Assembly (NCBI RefSeq): GCF_002795305.1
Contig: NZ_PGGC01000044.1
Span: 23,122-87,121, forward strand
Direction: 5' to 3'
From: Aeromonas cavernicola
Lineage (GTDB): Bacteria; Pseudomonadota; Gammaproteobacteria; Enterobacterales; Aeromonadaceae
DNA length: 64,000 nucleotides
Position 1 is the first letter of the stretch, and every line of letters starts with the position of its first letter. The translations under genes were made by a program, and so were the position numbers. Below are positions 39,422 to 46,766 of the stretch, one piece after another. The notes under the pieces were generated by a model that was given only the letters and a program-made list of their open reading frames with translations, was not told the origin of the DNA and made no database searches.

Positions 39422-39438
39422 GGCGTTGATCTGCCCCG
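39305..39438. repeat. 134-bp direct repeat, copy 1
   Basis: It covers the 5' part of the RhuM-Fic gene and the last codons of the truncated DUF1016 gene. It differs from copy 2 at one base (39315). Confidence 0.95.
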
Positions 39439-39812
39439 TTCTTGCCAAGCGGCACGGTGATCGGCAGCACCTCGATAAAGTGCGACCAACTTAATTGTCG
39501 CGACAGCGTCGCGACAATCTCTTGTTCGGGAAAGGCTTGATAGAACTGCATCATTTTACGCAGACTTTTTTCATTAAAGCCTTTGCCATATTCCTCGGTC
39601 AGTTGCTTGGCGATCTGTTTTACCCACTGCTTGGCGTAGTCTGCCCGTTGGTTGTTGAGCATGTGGTGTTGCAGGGTGTGGCCGAGCTGCCAATAGAGCA
39701 GGGTCATCTGTGCGTTAACGTGCACCTGTACTTGCTGCTTGGCTGTGGTGATCAGCTGCTTTAACTCAGCAATGAGCTGATGATGGGGTAACCGATCGAC
39801 GGGATTGCTCAT
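39414..39812 (-). pseudogene. Truncated DUF1016 (YhcG-type) gene, N-terminal domain only
   Basis: 132 residues. The first 122 match the helical N-terminal domain of DUF1016 proteins (LIAELKQLITTAKQQVQVHVN, LLYWQLGHTLQ, YGKGFNEKSLRKMMQFYQAFP, SWSHFIEVLPI). Full-length members run to about 340 residues and end in a PD-(D/E)xK nuclease-like domain, which is absent here. The last ten residues, GKNGADQRHE, are nearly the same as the end of HsdM and come from the 134-bp repeat that also starts the next gene. Recombination therefore seems to have cut the gene. It may still make a short DNA-binding protein, as its start overlaps the previous stop (TAATG). Confidence 0.75.
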
Positions 39813-40231
39813 TATGCGGCTCCGCGTTGTTCACCTTTGCCTTGCGCTGGATGTATTACCCGCAGGGCGGTGGTCTGAGTCATGTTGTTGGTTGCTGGCC
39901 TTTGTTGTCTGGTGGCCCACTGGCGAAAGCGCACCCCTTGCGGTGACTTGACCCGATAGCCCACTGAGATGATGACATCGAGGTTGTAGTGTTGGGTATC
40001 GTAGCTTTTACCATCGCTGGCAGTTGTCCGGAAATTCCGGACAACTGCGCTCTCTTCAAGCTCGCCCTCTTTAAACAGGTTGCGAATATGCTCGGAGATG
40101 GTGCGTTTGTTTTTGGCAAACAGGCCTGCCAGTTGGGCCTGATTGAGCCAGACGGTCTCTTGTTGCAGGGTGACGGCAATGTCGCCGTTCTCCCCCTCGA
40201 AGATGGCGATCTCTTGAGTGGTCTCATTCAT
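39812..40231 (-). CDS. Short RhuM-domain protein
   Basis: 139 residues from the Met at 40231, which overlaps the hsdM stop codon by 8 bases. It has the same RhuM domain as the Fic fusion, but with a different middle (TISEHIRNLFKEGELEESAVVRNFRTTASDGKSYDTQHYN) that matches the commoner RhuM type. After RQWATR it diverges into a short tail, QQRPATNNMTQTTALR, without the Fic part. Either a shortened relic or a stand-alone regulator. Confidence 0.7.
   Translation of the reverse strand: MNETTQEIAIFEGENGDIAVTLQQETVWLNQAQLAGLFAKNKRTISEHIRNLFKEGELEESAVVRNFRTTASDGKSYDTQHYNLDVIISVGYRVKSPQGVRFRQWATRQQRPATNNMTQTTALRVIHPAQGKGEQRGAA
39912..39983. repeat. 72-bp direct repeat, copy 2
   Basis: Identical to 39111-39182, but in the short RhuM gene. 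The offset (801) differs from that of the 134-bp repeats because the variable middle is 9 bases shorter in this copy. Confidence 0.93.
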
Positions 40232-40248
40232 GGCGTTGATCTGCCCCG
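40115..40248. repeat. 134-bp direct repeat, copy 2
   Basis: It covers the 5' part of the short RhuM gene and the last codons of hsdM, 810 bp from copy 1; 133 of 134 bases are identical. Confidence 0.95.
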
Positions 40249-41723
40249 CCTTTGCCCAAGGCATCACCCAGAATGGCTTGTAGCTGGTCACGCAGGGTCT
40301 GGATCTCGGCCTGTTCTGTGGCATAGCGCGCCAGCAACTCGTCGGGATCGTGGCTTATCTGCTCGCCGACATGGGGGTTTTTAATATCGAGGTTGAAGTT
40401 ACGGGCCACAATCTCGTCGATGCTGACCTTCCACGCCTGTTCGTTCTCAACCCGGGCGGCAAAGCCGTCTGCCTCATCGCCCCACCAAGCGATCTCGGCG
40501 TCAAACTCCTCGAACTTCATCGGCTTGGTTTTGCTGTAGCTCTTTACCCCAGCCGGATAGGGGTGCTCGTAGAACCACACCTCTTTGGTGGGTGCGCCCT
40601 TGGTGAAGAACAGGATATTGGTCTTGATGCCGGTATAGGGGGCAAACACCCCGTTGGGTAGCCGCACTATGGTGTGCAGGTTGCACTCACTGGTCAGCAG
40701 TTGTTTGATCTTGGTTTTGACCCCTTCGCCAAACAGGGTGCCATCGGGCAGCACCACGGCGGCGCGCCCGCCCTTGCCATCTGTTGCTGGGGCGAGCACC
40801 TCGATAATCAGCTGCAAGAACAGGTCGGCGGTTTCGCGGGTGCGCAGATCGGCCGGGAAGTTCTGCTCGATGCCATCCTCTTCAGTACCGCCAAAGGGCG
40901 GGTTGCTGAGGATCACATCGATATTGCTATCCCAGCTCGACAGCGGTTTGTCGAGGGTGTTGCCGTGGCGAATTTGCACCGGCACCTCGATGCCGTGCAG
41001 CAGCATATTGGTGGTGCACAGCAGATGGGGCAGCTGCTTCTTCTCGACCCCGAGGATCTGCTGCTGCAAGGTCTGATGGTCGGCTGAGGTCTCGACATAG
41101 TGCGCTTTGACATGATCGAAGGCGCAGGCGAGAAAGCCGCCGGTGCCACAGGCCGGGTCCATGATCCGCTCGCCGAGTTTGGGGTCGATGCGGTTGACCA
41201 TAAAGCGGGTGACGGCGCGGGGAGTGTAGAACTCGCCCGCGTTACCGGCACTTTGCAGATCGCGCAGGATCTGCTCGTAAATGTCACCAAACAGGTGGCG
41301 CTCGCTGCTGTCGGTAAAGTCGATTTCGTTCAGCTTGTTGATCACCTGCTTAAGCAGGGTGCCGTTTTTCATGTAGTTAAAGGCATCTGAAAACGCCTCT
41401 TTCACCACATAACCACGGGGGTTGAGGCTGATACTGGCGGGCAGGTTTTTTAACGAGTCGAACAGATCGTTGTTGACGAAATCGAGCAGGGCATCGCCGG
41501 TCAGCCCTTCGCTATCGGCCGCCCAGTTGCGCCACAGGAAACGCTCGGGGATGGGGCAACGGTAGTTATCCTGCTCAAACTCCAGCTCCTCTTCTTGGGC
41601 GTCGAACACTTTCAAAAACAGCAGCCAAGAGAGCTGACCGAGGCGCTGGGCATCGCCGTCGATGCCGGCGTCTTTGCGCATGATGTCTTGAATGGATTTG
41701 ATAACTGAGCTGATGGATGACAT
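40224..41723 (-). CDS. hsdM: Type I restriction-modification methyltransferase subunit
   Basis: 499-residue N6-adenine methyltransferase. An N-terminal HsdM_N domain (IKSIQDIMRKDAGIDGDAQRLGQLSWLLFLKVFD) is followed by the SAM-binding motif DPACGTGGF (189-197) and catalytic NPPF (274-277). The last codons (GKGGADQRHE) are part of the 134-bp repeat. It lies 120 bases behind hsdR, with a hairpin between. Confidence 0.95.
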   Translation of the reverse strand: MSSISSVIKSIQDIMRKDAGIDGDAQRLGQLSWLLFLKVFDAQEEELEFEQDNYRCPIPERFLWRNWAADSEGLTGDALLDFVNNDLFDSLKNLPASISLNPRGYVVKEAFSDAFNYMKNGTLLKQVINKLNEIDFTDSSERHLFGDIYEQILRDLQSAGNAGEFYTPRAVTRFMVNRIDPKLGERIMDPACGTGGFLACAFDHVKAHYVETSADHQTLQQQILGVEKKQLPHLLCTTNMLLHGIEVPVQIRHGNTLDKPLSSWDSNIDVILSNPPFGGTEEDGIEQNFPADLRTRETADLFLQLIIEVLAPATDGKGGRAAVVLPDGTLFGEGVKTKIKQLLTSECNLHTIVRLPNGVFAPYTGIKTNILFFTKGAPTKEVWFYEHPYPAGVKSYSKTKPMKFEEFDAEIAWWGDEADGFAARVENEQAWKVSIDEIVARNFNLDIKNPHVGEQISHDPDELLARYATEQAEIQTLRDQLQAILGDALGKGGADQRHE

Positions 41724-41792
41724 GTGCTTCTCTGCTTGTTACTAAAGGGTGACGAATACCGGGGTGAATGCGTCGGCAATATCAATAAACAC

Positions 41793-41819
41793 AAGCGGCC
41801 ATGATTGCCATGGCCGCTT
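41793..41819. terminator. Strong hairpin between hsdR and hsdM
   Basis: A perfect 11-bp inverted repeat, AAGCGGCCATG/CATGGCCGCTT with a 5-base loop, lies 25 bases after hsdR. No T run follows it directly, so it may stabilise the hsdR message or weaken read-through rather than stop it. Confidence 0.6.
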
Positions 41820-41843
41820 GGTGGTACGGTGGCCGCCTTGGTG

Positions 41844-44312
41844 TCAGGCGTGCCGGTAAATCTCTTGCTCCAGCTCGGTGATGGCCTGCTCGAACTGTTT
41901 GGCGCCACCAAAGCCCTTCTTGGCCAACTCCAGCGGGCGGCCCAGCTCGGTAAAGGGGGCCACTTTTAGCGCATCTTTGGTCTCAATCTCGATCACCCCC
42001 TGATCGGCATATTTATCGAGCAGGCGGGTCAATACCCGCTGGGCGGTGTCGTTGTATTTGGTGAAGTAGTTGCGCTTTTTGACGTTGTTGGCCCGCTCGC
42101 GGCGGGTCAGCGGCGGCTGATCGTATACCACATGGCAGATAAGGTCGAACGGGTCGAGATCCCTACCCACTTCCTGCTCCAACACCTCCCACAGCACGCC
42201 CGCCTGTGCCAGCTCATCCATGATGGCTTGCTTGCGCTGCGCCCCTTGCCAGCGTTTGCTGAACGCATCGAGGGTGGCAAACTCCTTGAGCAGGGTCTTT
42301 TTGGTGTAGTCCTTGAAGGATTCGGTCACCAGCTTGCCATCGGCATCGTAATACTGCACCCGCTTGGCCATGACGCTGACCGCCACGCCGTTGACATAAT
42401 ACTTGCTGACCCCTGGCTCGGGGTCGCCCAGCGGGCCTGCACCCTGACCCCCTGCGCCGCACTCAGTGCCACACTGACCACCATCACTATCGGTTGTGTA
42501 GTGGTTGGGATCCTCATCGATCCCAAGGGCAAACGGATCGTTATGATCGCCGGGTTGATCGGCTGGCAGTGGATCGGCGCCGTCAATGAGATCGCCCAGA
42601 TCATCATCGGGGTTGTTGATGTCGGCTGGGCTGACCACCATGACCCGCTCCGGCTCGCCATCGAAACGGGGATCAGCAAACAGCTCGGTGGCCTTCTTGA
42701 AGTCAAGAATGGTAAACCAGAGCTTGCCGTACTTGTCGTCGATACGGGTGCCACGGCCGATGATCTGTTTGAACTTGGTCATGGACTGGATGTGTTGATC
42801 CAGCACCACCAGCTTGCAGGTCTTGGCATCGACGCCGGTGGTCATCAGCTCGGAGGTAGTTGCGATGACCGGATAGGGCTTTTTCGGGTTGATGAAGTTC
42901 TCAAGCTGGGCCTTACCCAACTCATCATCGCCGGTGATTTTCATCACGTAGCGATCGTCCTTGGCCATCTGTTCCGGGTTGAGGTTGACCAAGGCCCGCC
43001 GCATCCGGTCGGCATGATCGATGTCGTTGCAAAACACGATGGTCTTGGCCATCGGGTCAGTTTTCTTGAGGTAGTTGGTGATGGTTTCGGCCACCAGCTG
43101 GGTGCGCTCGTCGATCACCAAAGCGCGGTCGAAATCCTGCTGGTTATAGATGCGGTCTTCAATCTGGTTGCCCTGTTTGTCCAGCTGCCCTTTGGTAGGA
43201 CGCCAGCCCTGCAAATCCACATCGATATCGACCCGCACCACCTTGTAGGGGGCAAGAAAACCATCTTCGATCCCCTCTTTCAGGGAGTAGCTATAAACAG
43301 GGTCACCGAAGTAATCAGTGCTGGAGACGGTCTCGGTCTCTTTGGGGGTGGCGGTGAGGCCAATCTGGGTGGCCGATGAGAAGTATTCGAGGATCTCGCG
43401 CCACGCGCTGTCGTCGGCGGCGCTGCCCCGATGGCACTCATCCACCACGATCAGATCAAAAAAATCAGGGGAGACCTGCTTGAAGGCTTTCTGTGATTCT
43501 TCTGGCCCAGTGAGCGCCTGATAGAGGGCAAGATGGATCTCATAGGCAGGATCGACAGTGCGCCCAGTAATCCTGGTCATGGCCGAGCCGAAGGGCTGGA
43601 AGTCATTGATCTTGGTCTGATCCACCAGAATGTTGCGATCAGCCAAAAACAGGATGCGCTGCTTGGCCCCCGCCTTCCACAAACGCCAGATGATCTGAAA
43701 CGCGGTGTAGGTTTTGCCAGTGCCGGTGGCCATCACCAGCAATACCCGATCCTCACCTTTTGATATGGCTGCCACGGTCTTGTTGATGGCTTGCAGCTGG
43801 TAGTAGCGGGGAGTTTTGTCACTGCCATCGGAGTAGTAGTCTTGGCTGATGACGGGCAACTGCGCTTGGCTGTAGCCCTTCCACTGACAAAATCTGTCCC
43901 ACAGCTGGCTTGGGCTGGGGAAATCCGCCAGCGCCAGCTCGGATTCCAGCTTGGCTGAGTTGGTCTTGTCATGAAAGATAAAGCCATCGCCGTTGCTGGC
44001 GAACACGAACGGCACATCCAGCAGGCGGGCATAATCGAGCCCCTGCTGCATCCCCTTACCAATCTCATGCCGGTTGGCTTTGGCCTCGATCACCGCCAGT
44101 GGCAAGCCCAGCTTGTGATAGAGCACGATATCGGCCGATTTGACCTTCTTGCGGGCGGCCAGCTGGCCGCGCACCACCACTTTGCCATCCCGCAGTTTCA
44201 CCTCGTGGCGGATCTGGGTCAGATCGTCCCACCCCGCCGCTTTGATGGCGGGCAGCAGGTATTTAGCGATGATGTCAGCTTCGCTGAGCGTGGCTTTGTT
44301 GATCTCGACCAT
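41844..44312 (-). CDS. hsdR: Type I restriction endonuclease subunit (EcoEI-like)
   Basis: 822-residue motor and nuclease. The nuclease core is PD-(D/E)xK type with Asp61 (SADIVLYH) and Glu76-Ala-Lys78 (AVIEAKA). The helicase core has MATGTGKT (195-201), DECH (291-294) and GLTATP. The C-terminal part resembles the EcoEI R-subunit domain. A short Gly/Asp-rich, acidic linker ([23 protein letters not shown]) precedes it. The Met at 44312 with GGAA about 7 bases upstream was preferred over the open extension to 44396. It cuts unmodified DNA together with HsdM and HsdS. Confidence 0.93.
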   Translation of the reverse strand: MVEINKATLSEADIIAKYLLPAIKAAGWDDLTQIRHEVKLRDGKVVVRGQLAARKKVKSADIVLYHKLGLPLAVIEAKANRHEIGKGMQQGLDYARLLDVPFVFASNGDGFIFHDKTNSAKLESELALADFPSPSQLWDRFCQWKGYSQAQLPVISQDYYSDGSDKTPRYYQLQAINKTVAAISKGEDRVLLVMATGTGKTYTAFQIIWRLWKAGAKQRILFLADRNILVDQTKINDFQPFGSAMTRITGRTVDPAYEIHLALYQALTGPEESQKAFKQVSPDFFDLIVVDECHRGSAADDSAWREILEYFSSATQIGLTATPKETETVSSTDYFGDPVYSYSLKEGIEDGFLAPYKVVRVDIDVDLQGWRPTKGQLDKQGNQIEDRIYNQQDFDRALVIDERTQLVAETITNYLKKTDPMAKTIVFCNDIDHADRMRRALVNLNPEQMAKDDRYVMKITGDDELGKAQLENFINPKKPYPVIATTSELMTTGVDAKTCKLVVLDQHIQSMTKFKQIIGRGTRIDDKYGKLWFTILDFKKATELFADPRFDGEPERVMVVSPADINNPDDDLGDLIDGADPLPADQPGDHNDPFALGIDEDPNHYTTDSDGGQCGTECGAGGQGAGPLGDPEPGVSKYYVNGVAVSVMAKRVQYYDADGKLVTESFKDYTKKTLLKEFATLDAFSKRWQGAQRKQAIMDELAQAGVLWEVLEQEVGRDLDPFDLICHVVYDQPPLTRRERANNVKKRNYFTKYNDTAQRVLTRLLDKYADQGVIEIETKDALKVAPFTELGRPLELAKKGFGGAKQFEQAITELEQEIYRHA

Positions 44313-44815
44313 GAACCGTTTCCGTTTGCGGGACAGATTGCGCGAGATTGTCTCACAACCGCCCTTTGGATGGCTTGATCTGAGACTCAAAAACACGATG
44401 ACTCTGTGCCGAGTGGGGCATCGGCGGCACCAATTTTAAACATATGCTGGCAACTAATGCTGGCAATAGCCCATATGGCCGCCGAGGCGCCCCACGCGGC
44501 AGTGACGCTGAGACGGTGTCGCCGTGAGTGCGCCCTGTGGGATAAGTAACACAGTCGGTTGAGCAAAATTGTGGGATGCGCAAAACCAACAGGCTGCCGC
44601 GCCAGCAAGGGAGAGGGGCAAGGGGGCTAGGGTAGGGCAAGGTGTTGGGGCTGGCTGGGTTGGCGTCGCCGCGATGGGGCGCACCTAGGCTTTGATCCTA
44701 AACCTCAGCGGACACTGATATGGACAGTTAATGCTCTGCCGCCACGCTGTCGCCATTTTAAACCAGAAAAACGTAAGGCCACCCGCTAGGATGGCCTTAA
44801 GTCATTGAATTCTAA
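44313..44815. other. Intergenic region between hsdR and tRNA-Leu
   Basis: About 500 bases without a recognisable gene. Apart from the tRNA terminator it contains purine-rich stretches near 44600 but no integrase, no insertion-sequence end and no repeated tRNA end. The hsdR promoter must lie at its left side; I could not pick it out. Confidence 0.5.
44766..44798 (-). terminator. Terminator of the tRNA-Leu transcript
   Basis: On the minus strand AAGGCCA/TGGCCTT encloses 10 bases and is followed by ACG and five T. It begins 18 bases after the tRNA 3' end. Confidence 0.75.
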
Positions 44816-44901
44816 TGGTGCCCGGGGTCGGACTCGAACCGACACGATTATTCATCGGCGGATTTTGAATCCGCTGCGTCTACCGATTTCGCCACCCGGG
44901 C
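44816..44901 (-). tRNA. tRNA-Leu (anticodon CAA)
   Basis: 86 bases with encoded CCA. The acceptor stem GCCCGGG/CCCGGGC is perfect; the D-arm, the long variable arm typical of tRNA-Leu and the T-arm (GGTTCGAGTCC) are present. The anticodon loop TTCAAAA gives CAA. Confidence 0.97.
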
Positions 44902-44912
44902 AACTGCGGGCG

Positions 44913-44940
44913 ATTATACGAATGGCGCGATGCCATGCAA
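44913..44940 (-). promoter_or_regulatory. tRNA-Leu promoter
   Basis: Minus strand -35 TTGCAT (44935-44940), 16-base spacer and perfect -10 TATAAT (44913-44918), followed by a GC-rich start region (CGCCCGC) as in stringently controlled promoters. Confidence 0.75.
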
Positions 44941-45044
44941 GATGTTTTTCAAAGTAATGCAATCATTTGCTTATTTATTCAACAACTTGCTGATAAAGAA
45001 CTAGTTACATAGAATGCGGCCATCATTTTATAGGAAGAAAAATA

Positions 45045-45578
45045 ATGGCCAAGCGTAAACCCATCTCTGTTACTCCCTCCGCTGTGTCGACACCTCATCA
45101 CCCTTCTGCTGGGCTGCTACGGCGCCTTGGCGCCCTGTTATATGACGGATTGGTGGTGGCGTCGCTGCTGATCATTGCGGGCTTTATTGGCATGGGCATC
45201 GCCGAGTTGTTACTGGCCACTGAGCTTGCGAGTGTGCCGGAGGGAGAGGACGCCTTATGGTTGTTGACTCGCCACCGCTTCAGCTTGATTTATACCGCCT
45301 GGCTTGCCGTGGTGGGATTTGGGTTTTATGGCTGGTTCTGGACCAGAGCGGGGCAGACGCTGGGGATGCGTGCGTGGCGTTTGCGTATCCAGAATAAAGA
45401 TGGCAGCCCGATCCGGGTGACTCAGGCGTTGATCCGGTTGGCCACTGCGGCGTTTGGGCTGGGTAATCTGATGTGTCTGTTTAACCGCGCCGCCCCCCGT
45501 GCATTTCAGGATATCTGGGCTGAATGTGAGGTAGTGGTGCTGGATAAACAGGAAAATCTGGAAATGCTCAATAAGTAA
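45045..45578 (+). CDS. RDD-family membrane protein
   Basis: 177 residues. The RDD signature is seen as GLLRRLGALLYDGLVVASLL (first membrane helix with Arg and Asp) and GQTLGMRAWRLRI. Three to four hydrophobic segments are present. AGGAAG precedes the ATG. The family is poorly understood; some members affect ion balance. It stands alone next to tRNA-Leu. Confidence 0.85.
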   Translation: MAKRKPISVTPSAVSTPHHPSAGLLRRLGALLYDGLVVASLLIIAGFIGMGIAELLLATELASVPEGEDALWLLTRHRFSLIYTAWLAVVGFGFYGWFWTRAGQTLGMRAWRLRIQNKDGSPIRVTQALIRLATAAFGLGNLMCLFNRAAPRAFQDIWAECEVVVLDKQENLEMLNK

Positions 45579-45624
45579 TGGGCGGCGGCCGCTGGGTCGC
45601 CCCCTCTGCTACGCGCCCAATAAG

Positions 45625-45661
45625 CAACGCCCGCCGCCAGCTGTGCTGGTGGCGGGCGTTG
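45625..45661. terminator. Long inverted repeat between convergent RDD and yhhQ genes
   Basis: Arms of 17 bases (CAACGCCCGCC... and ...GGCGGGCGTTG) pair fully apart from one G-U, around a 3-base loop. No T run follows on either strand. It lies between two convergent genes and probably acts as a 3'-end barrier. Confidence 0.5.
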
Positions 45662-45686
45662 TGGTACTGGCCGGGCGATGGGCTTA

Positions 45687-46361
45687 TTAGGCTGAGCGCG
45701 TGGCGGTATGCAGCCTTGCTTGTTCTGCGTTGCCCAAGAGTTTACGGCTCAGGTAGCGCAGCAACACGCCGTAGAGCGGGACAAACAACCCTAAGCTAAT
45801 CAACAGTTTGAACACGTAGTCCACGGTGGCAATCTCGACCCAATGTTCGGCCATGAAGGGGTCAGTGCTGCGCCAAAACGCGATGCTGAAGAAAGTAATG
45901 GTATCGACCAGATTGCCAAACAGGGTGGATGCCGCAGGAGCAATCCACCAGTGTTTGAGCAAGCGCAGGCGGTTAAAGACCACCACATCCATAAACTGTC
46001 CCACCAGATAAGCCATAAAGCTGGCCAAGGCGATGCGTGCCACGAACAGGTTAAAATCGGCCAGCTGGCCAAGGCCCTGAAAGCTCCCTTCAAAAAAGAG
46101 CACCGAGAGCACGTAGGAGACAGCCAAGGCGGGCAGCATCACGGTCTGGATGATCTTGCGGGCTAGGCCTGCCCCGAAGATCCGCACCGTCAGGTCGGTG
46201 GCCAGAAAGATAAACGGGAAGCTAAATGCCCCCCAGGTGGTATGGAAGCCAAACACGGTGATCGGCAGCTGCACCAGATAGTTACTGCTGGCAATGATCA
46301 GGATGTGGAACAACGAGAGGCGCATCAGCGCCGTCTGGTGCTGAGCAGGGGTCAGATTCAT
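45687..46361 (-). CDS. yhhQ: Queuosine precursor transporter (preQ0/preQ1 importer)
   Basis: 224-residue inner-membrane protein of the COG1738 family, very like E. coli YhhQ, which imports 7-deazaguanine precursors of queuosine. Marks include SSNYLVQLPITVFGFHTTWGA, FIFLATDLTVRIFG, FNLFVARIALASFMAYL and FMAEHWVEIA. About six membrane helices. Its ribosome site is embedded in a preQ1-I riboswitch, which fits the function. Confidence 0.95.
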   Translation of the reverse strand: MNLTPAQHQTALMRLSLFHILIIASSNYLVQLPITVFGFHTTWGAFSFPFIFLATDLTVRIFGAGLARKIIQTVMLPALAVSYVLSVLFFEGSFQGLGQLADFNLFVARIALASFMAYLVGQFMDVVVFNRLRLLKHWWIAPAASTLFGNLVDTITFFSIAFWRSTDPFMAEHWVEIATVDYVFKLLISLGLFVPLYGVLLRYLSRKLLGNAEQARLHTATRSA

Positions 46362-46367
46362 ATTGTG

Positions 46368-46399
46368 ACCTTTTTGGTTAATGGGGTTAGGGAACCCAT
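46368..46399 (-). ncRNA. preQ1-I riboswitch controlling yhhQ
   Basis: Minus strand: stem P1 AUGGG/CCCAU, loop UUCCCUAAC, then the A-rich tail UAACCAAAAAGG. The loop CCU can pair with AGG in the tail to form the H-type pseudoknot. The layout closely follows the Thermoanaerobacter tengcongensis preQ1 aptamer (CUGGG stem, AACCCCAG, UUAACAAAACAAGG). AAAAAGG is also the yhhQ ribosome site, so ligand binding should block translation of the importer. Confidence 0.85.
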
Positions 46400-46417
46400 A
46401 TCGCCACCATGGCGATA
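46399..46417. repeat. Palindrome beside the preQ1 riboswitch
   Basis: TATCGCCA and TGGCGATA form a perfect 8-bp inverted repeat with a 3-base centre. It touches the 5' end of the aptamer and starts only a few bases after the predicted start of transcription, so it is either a 5' cap hairpin or an operator. Confidence 0.6.
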
Positions 46418-46430
46418 ATTGAGGGGCGGC

Positions 46431-46458
46431 ATTATACCCACCGCCGCCGAGAGTTCAA
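46431..46458 (-). promoter_or_regulatory. yhhQ promoter
   Basis: Minus strand -35 TTGAAC (46453-46458), 16-base spacer and perfect -10 TATAAT (46431-46436). The -35 overlaps the 3' end of the upstream small gene. Confidence 0.65.
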
Positions 46459-46742
46459 TCTTTATGCTGGCGGGCGAGCCAGTACAGCACCTCACGATCC
46501 TCGGGGAGTACCGCGTCGAGCCAGCAGCCGCTGTAGTGATCATATTCCAGCCGCAGCTGGCTGCCTTCAAACGCCACTCGCCAGCTGTGTCGGTCAGCGC
46601 CGGACTCTTGCTCAAGCAGCTCCAGCTCCCACGCGGCTAACAGCTGGGGGGCGAGGGCGGGGAAGTTATCCCACGCCAGTGCGGGGCAGGTCAGCAATAT
46701 CACCCCCGTGGTGGGGTCGGTCTCAATTATTCGCCAGTTCAT
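46455..46742 (-). CDS. Small conserved protein, DUF3630-like
   Basis: 95 residues, no signal peptide or membrane segment, acidic and rich in Trp (six). It starts MNWRIIETDPTTGVILLTCP and ends YWLARQHKD. It resembles the DUF3630 proteins of Aeromonas and Vibrio, for which no function is known. It lies 24 bases behind selO and may be cotranscribed with it. Confidence 0.65.
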   Translation of the reverse strand: MNWRIIETDPTTGVILLTCPALAWDNFPALAPQLLAAWELELLEQESGADRHSWRVAFEGSQLRLEYDHYSGCWLDAVLPEDREVLYWLARQHKD

Positions 46743-46766
46743 CTAGTACCTCTTAGCGACAGCCCC

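Noticed and set aside
42132..43379. Plus-strand open frame of 415 codons
   Set aside because: Antisense of hsdR, which has complete helicase motifs.
35530..44355. GTGAGACAA near both ends of the defence island as attachment sites
   Set aside because: The two copies are in opposite orientation and only 9 bases long, and no integrase is present.
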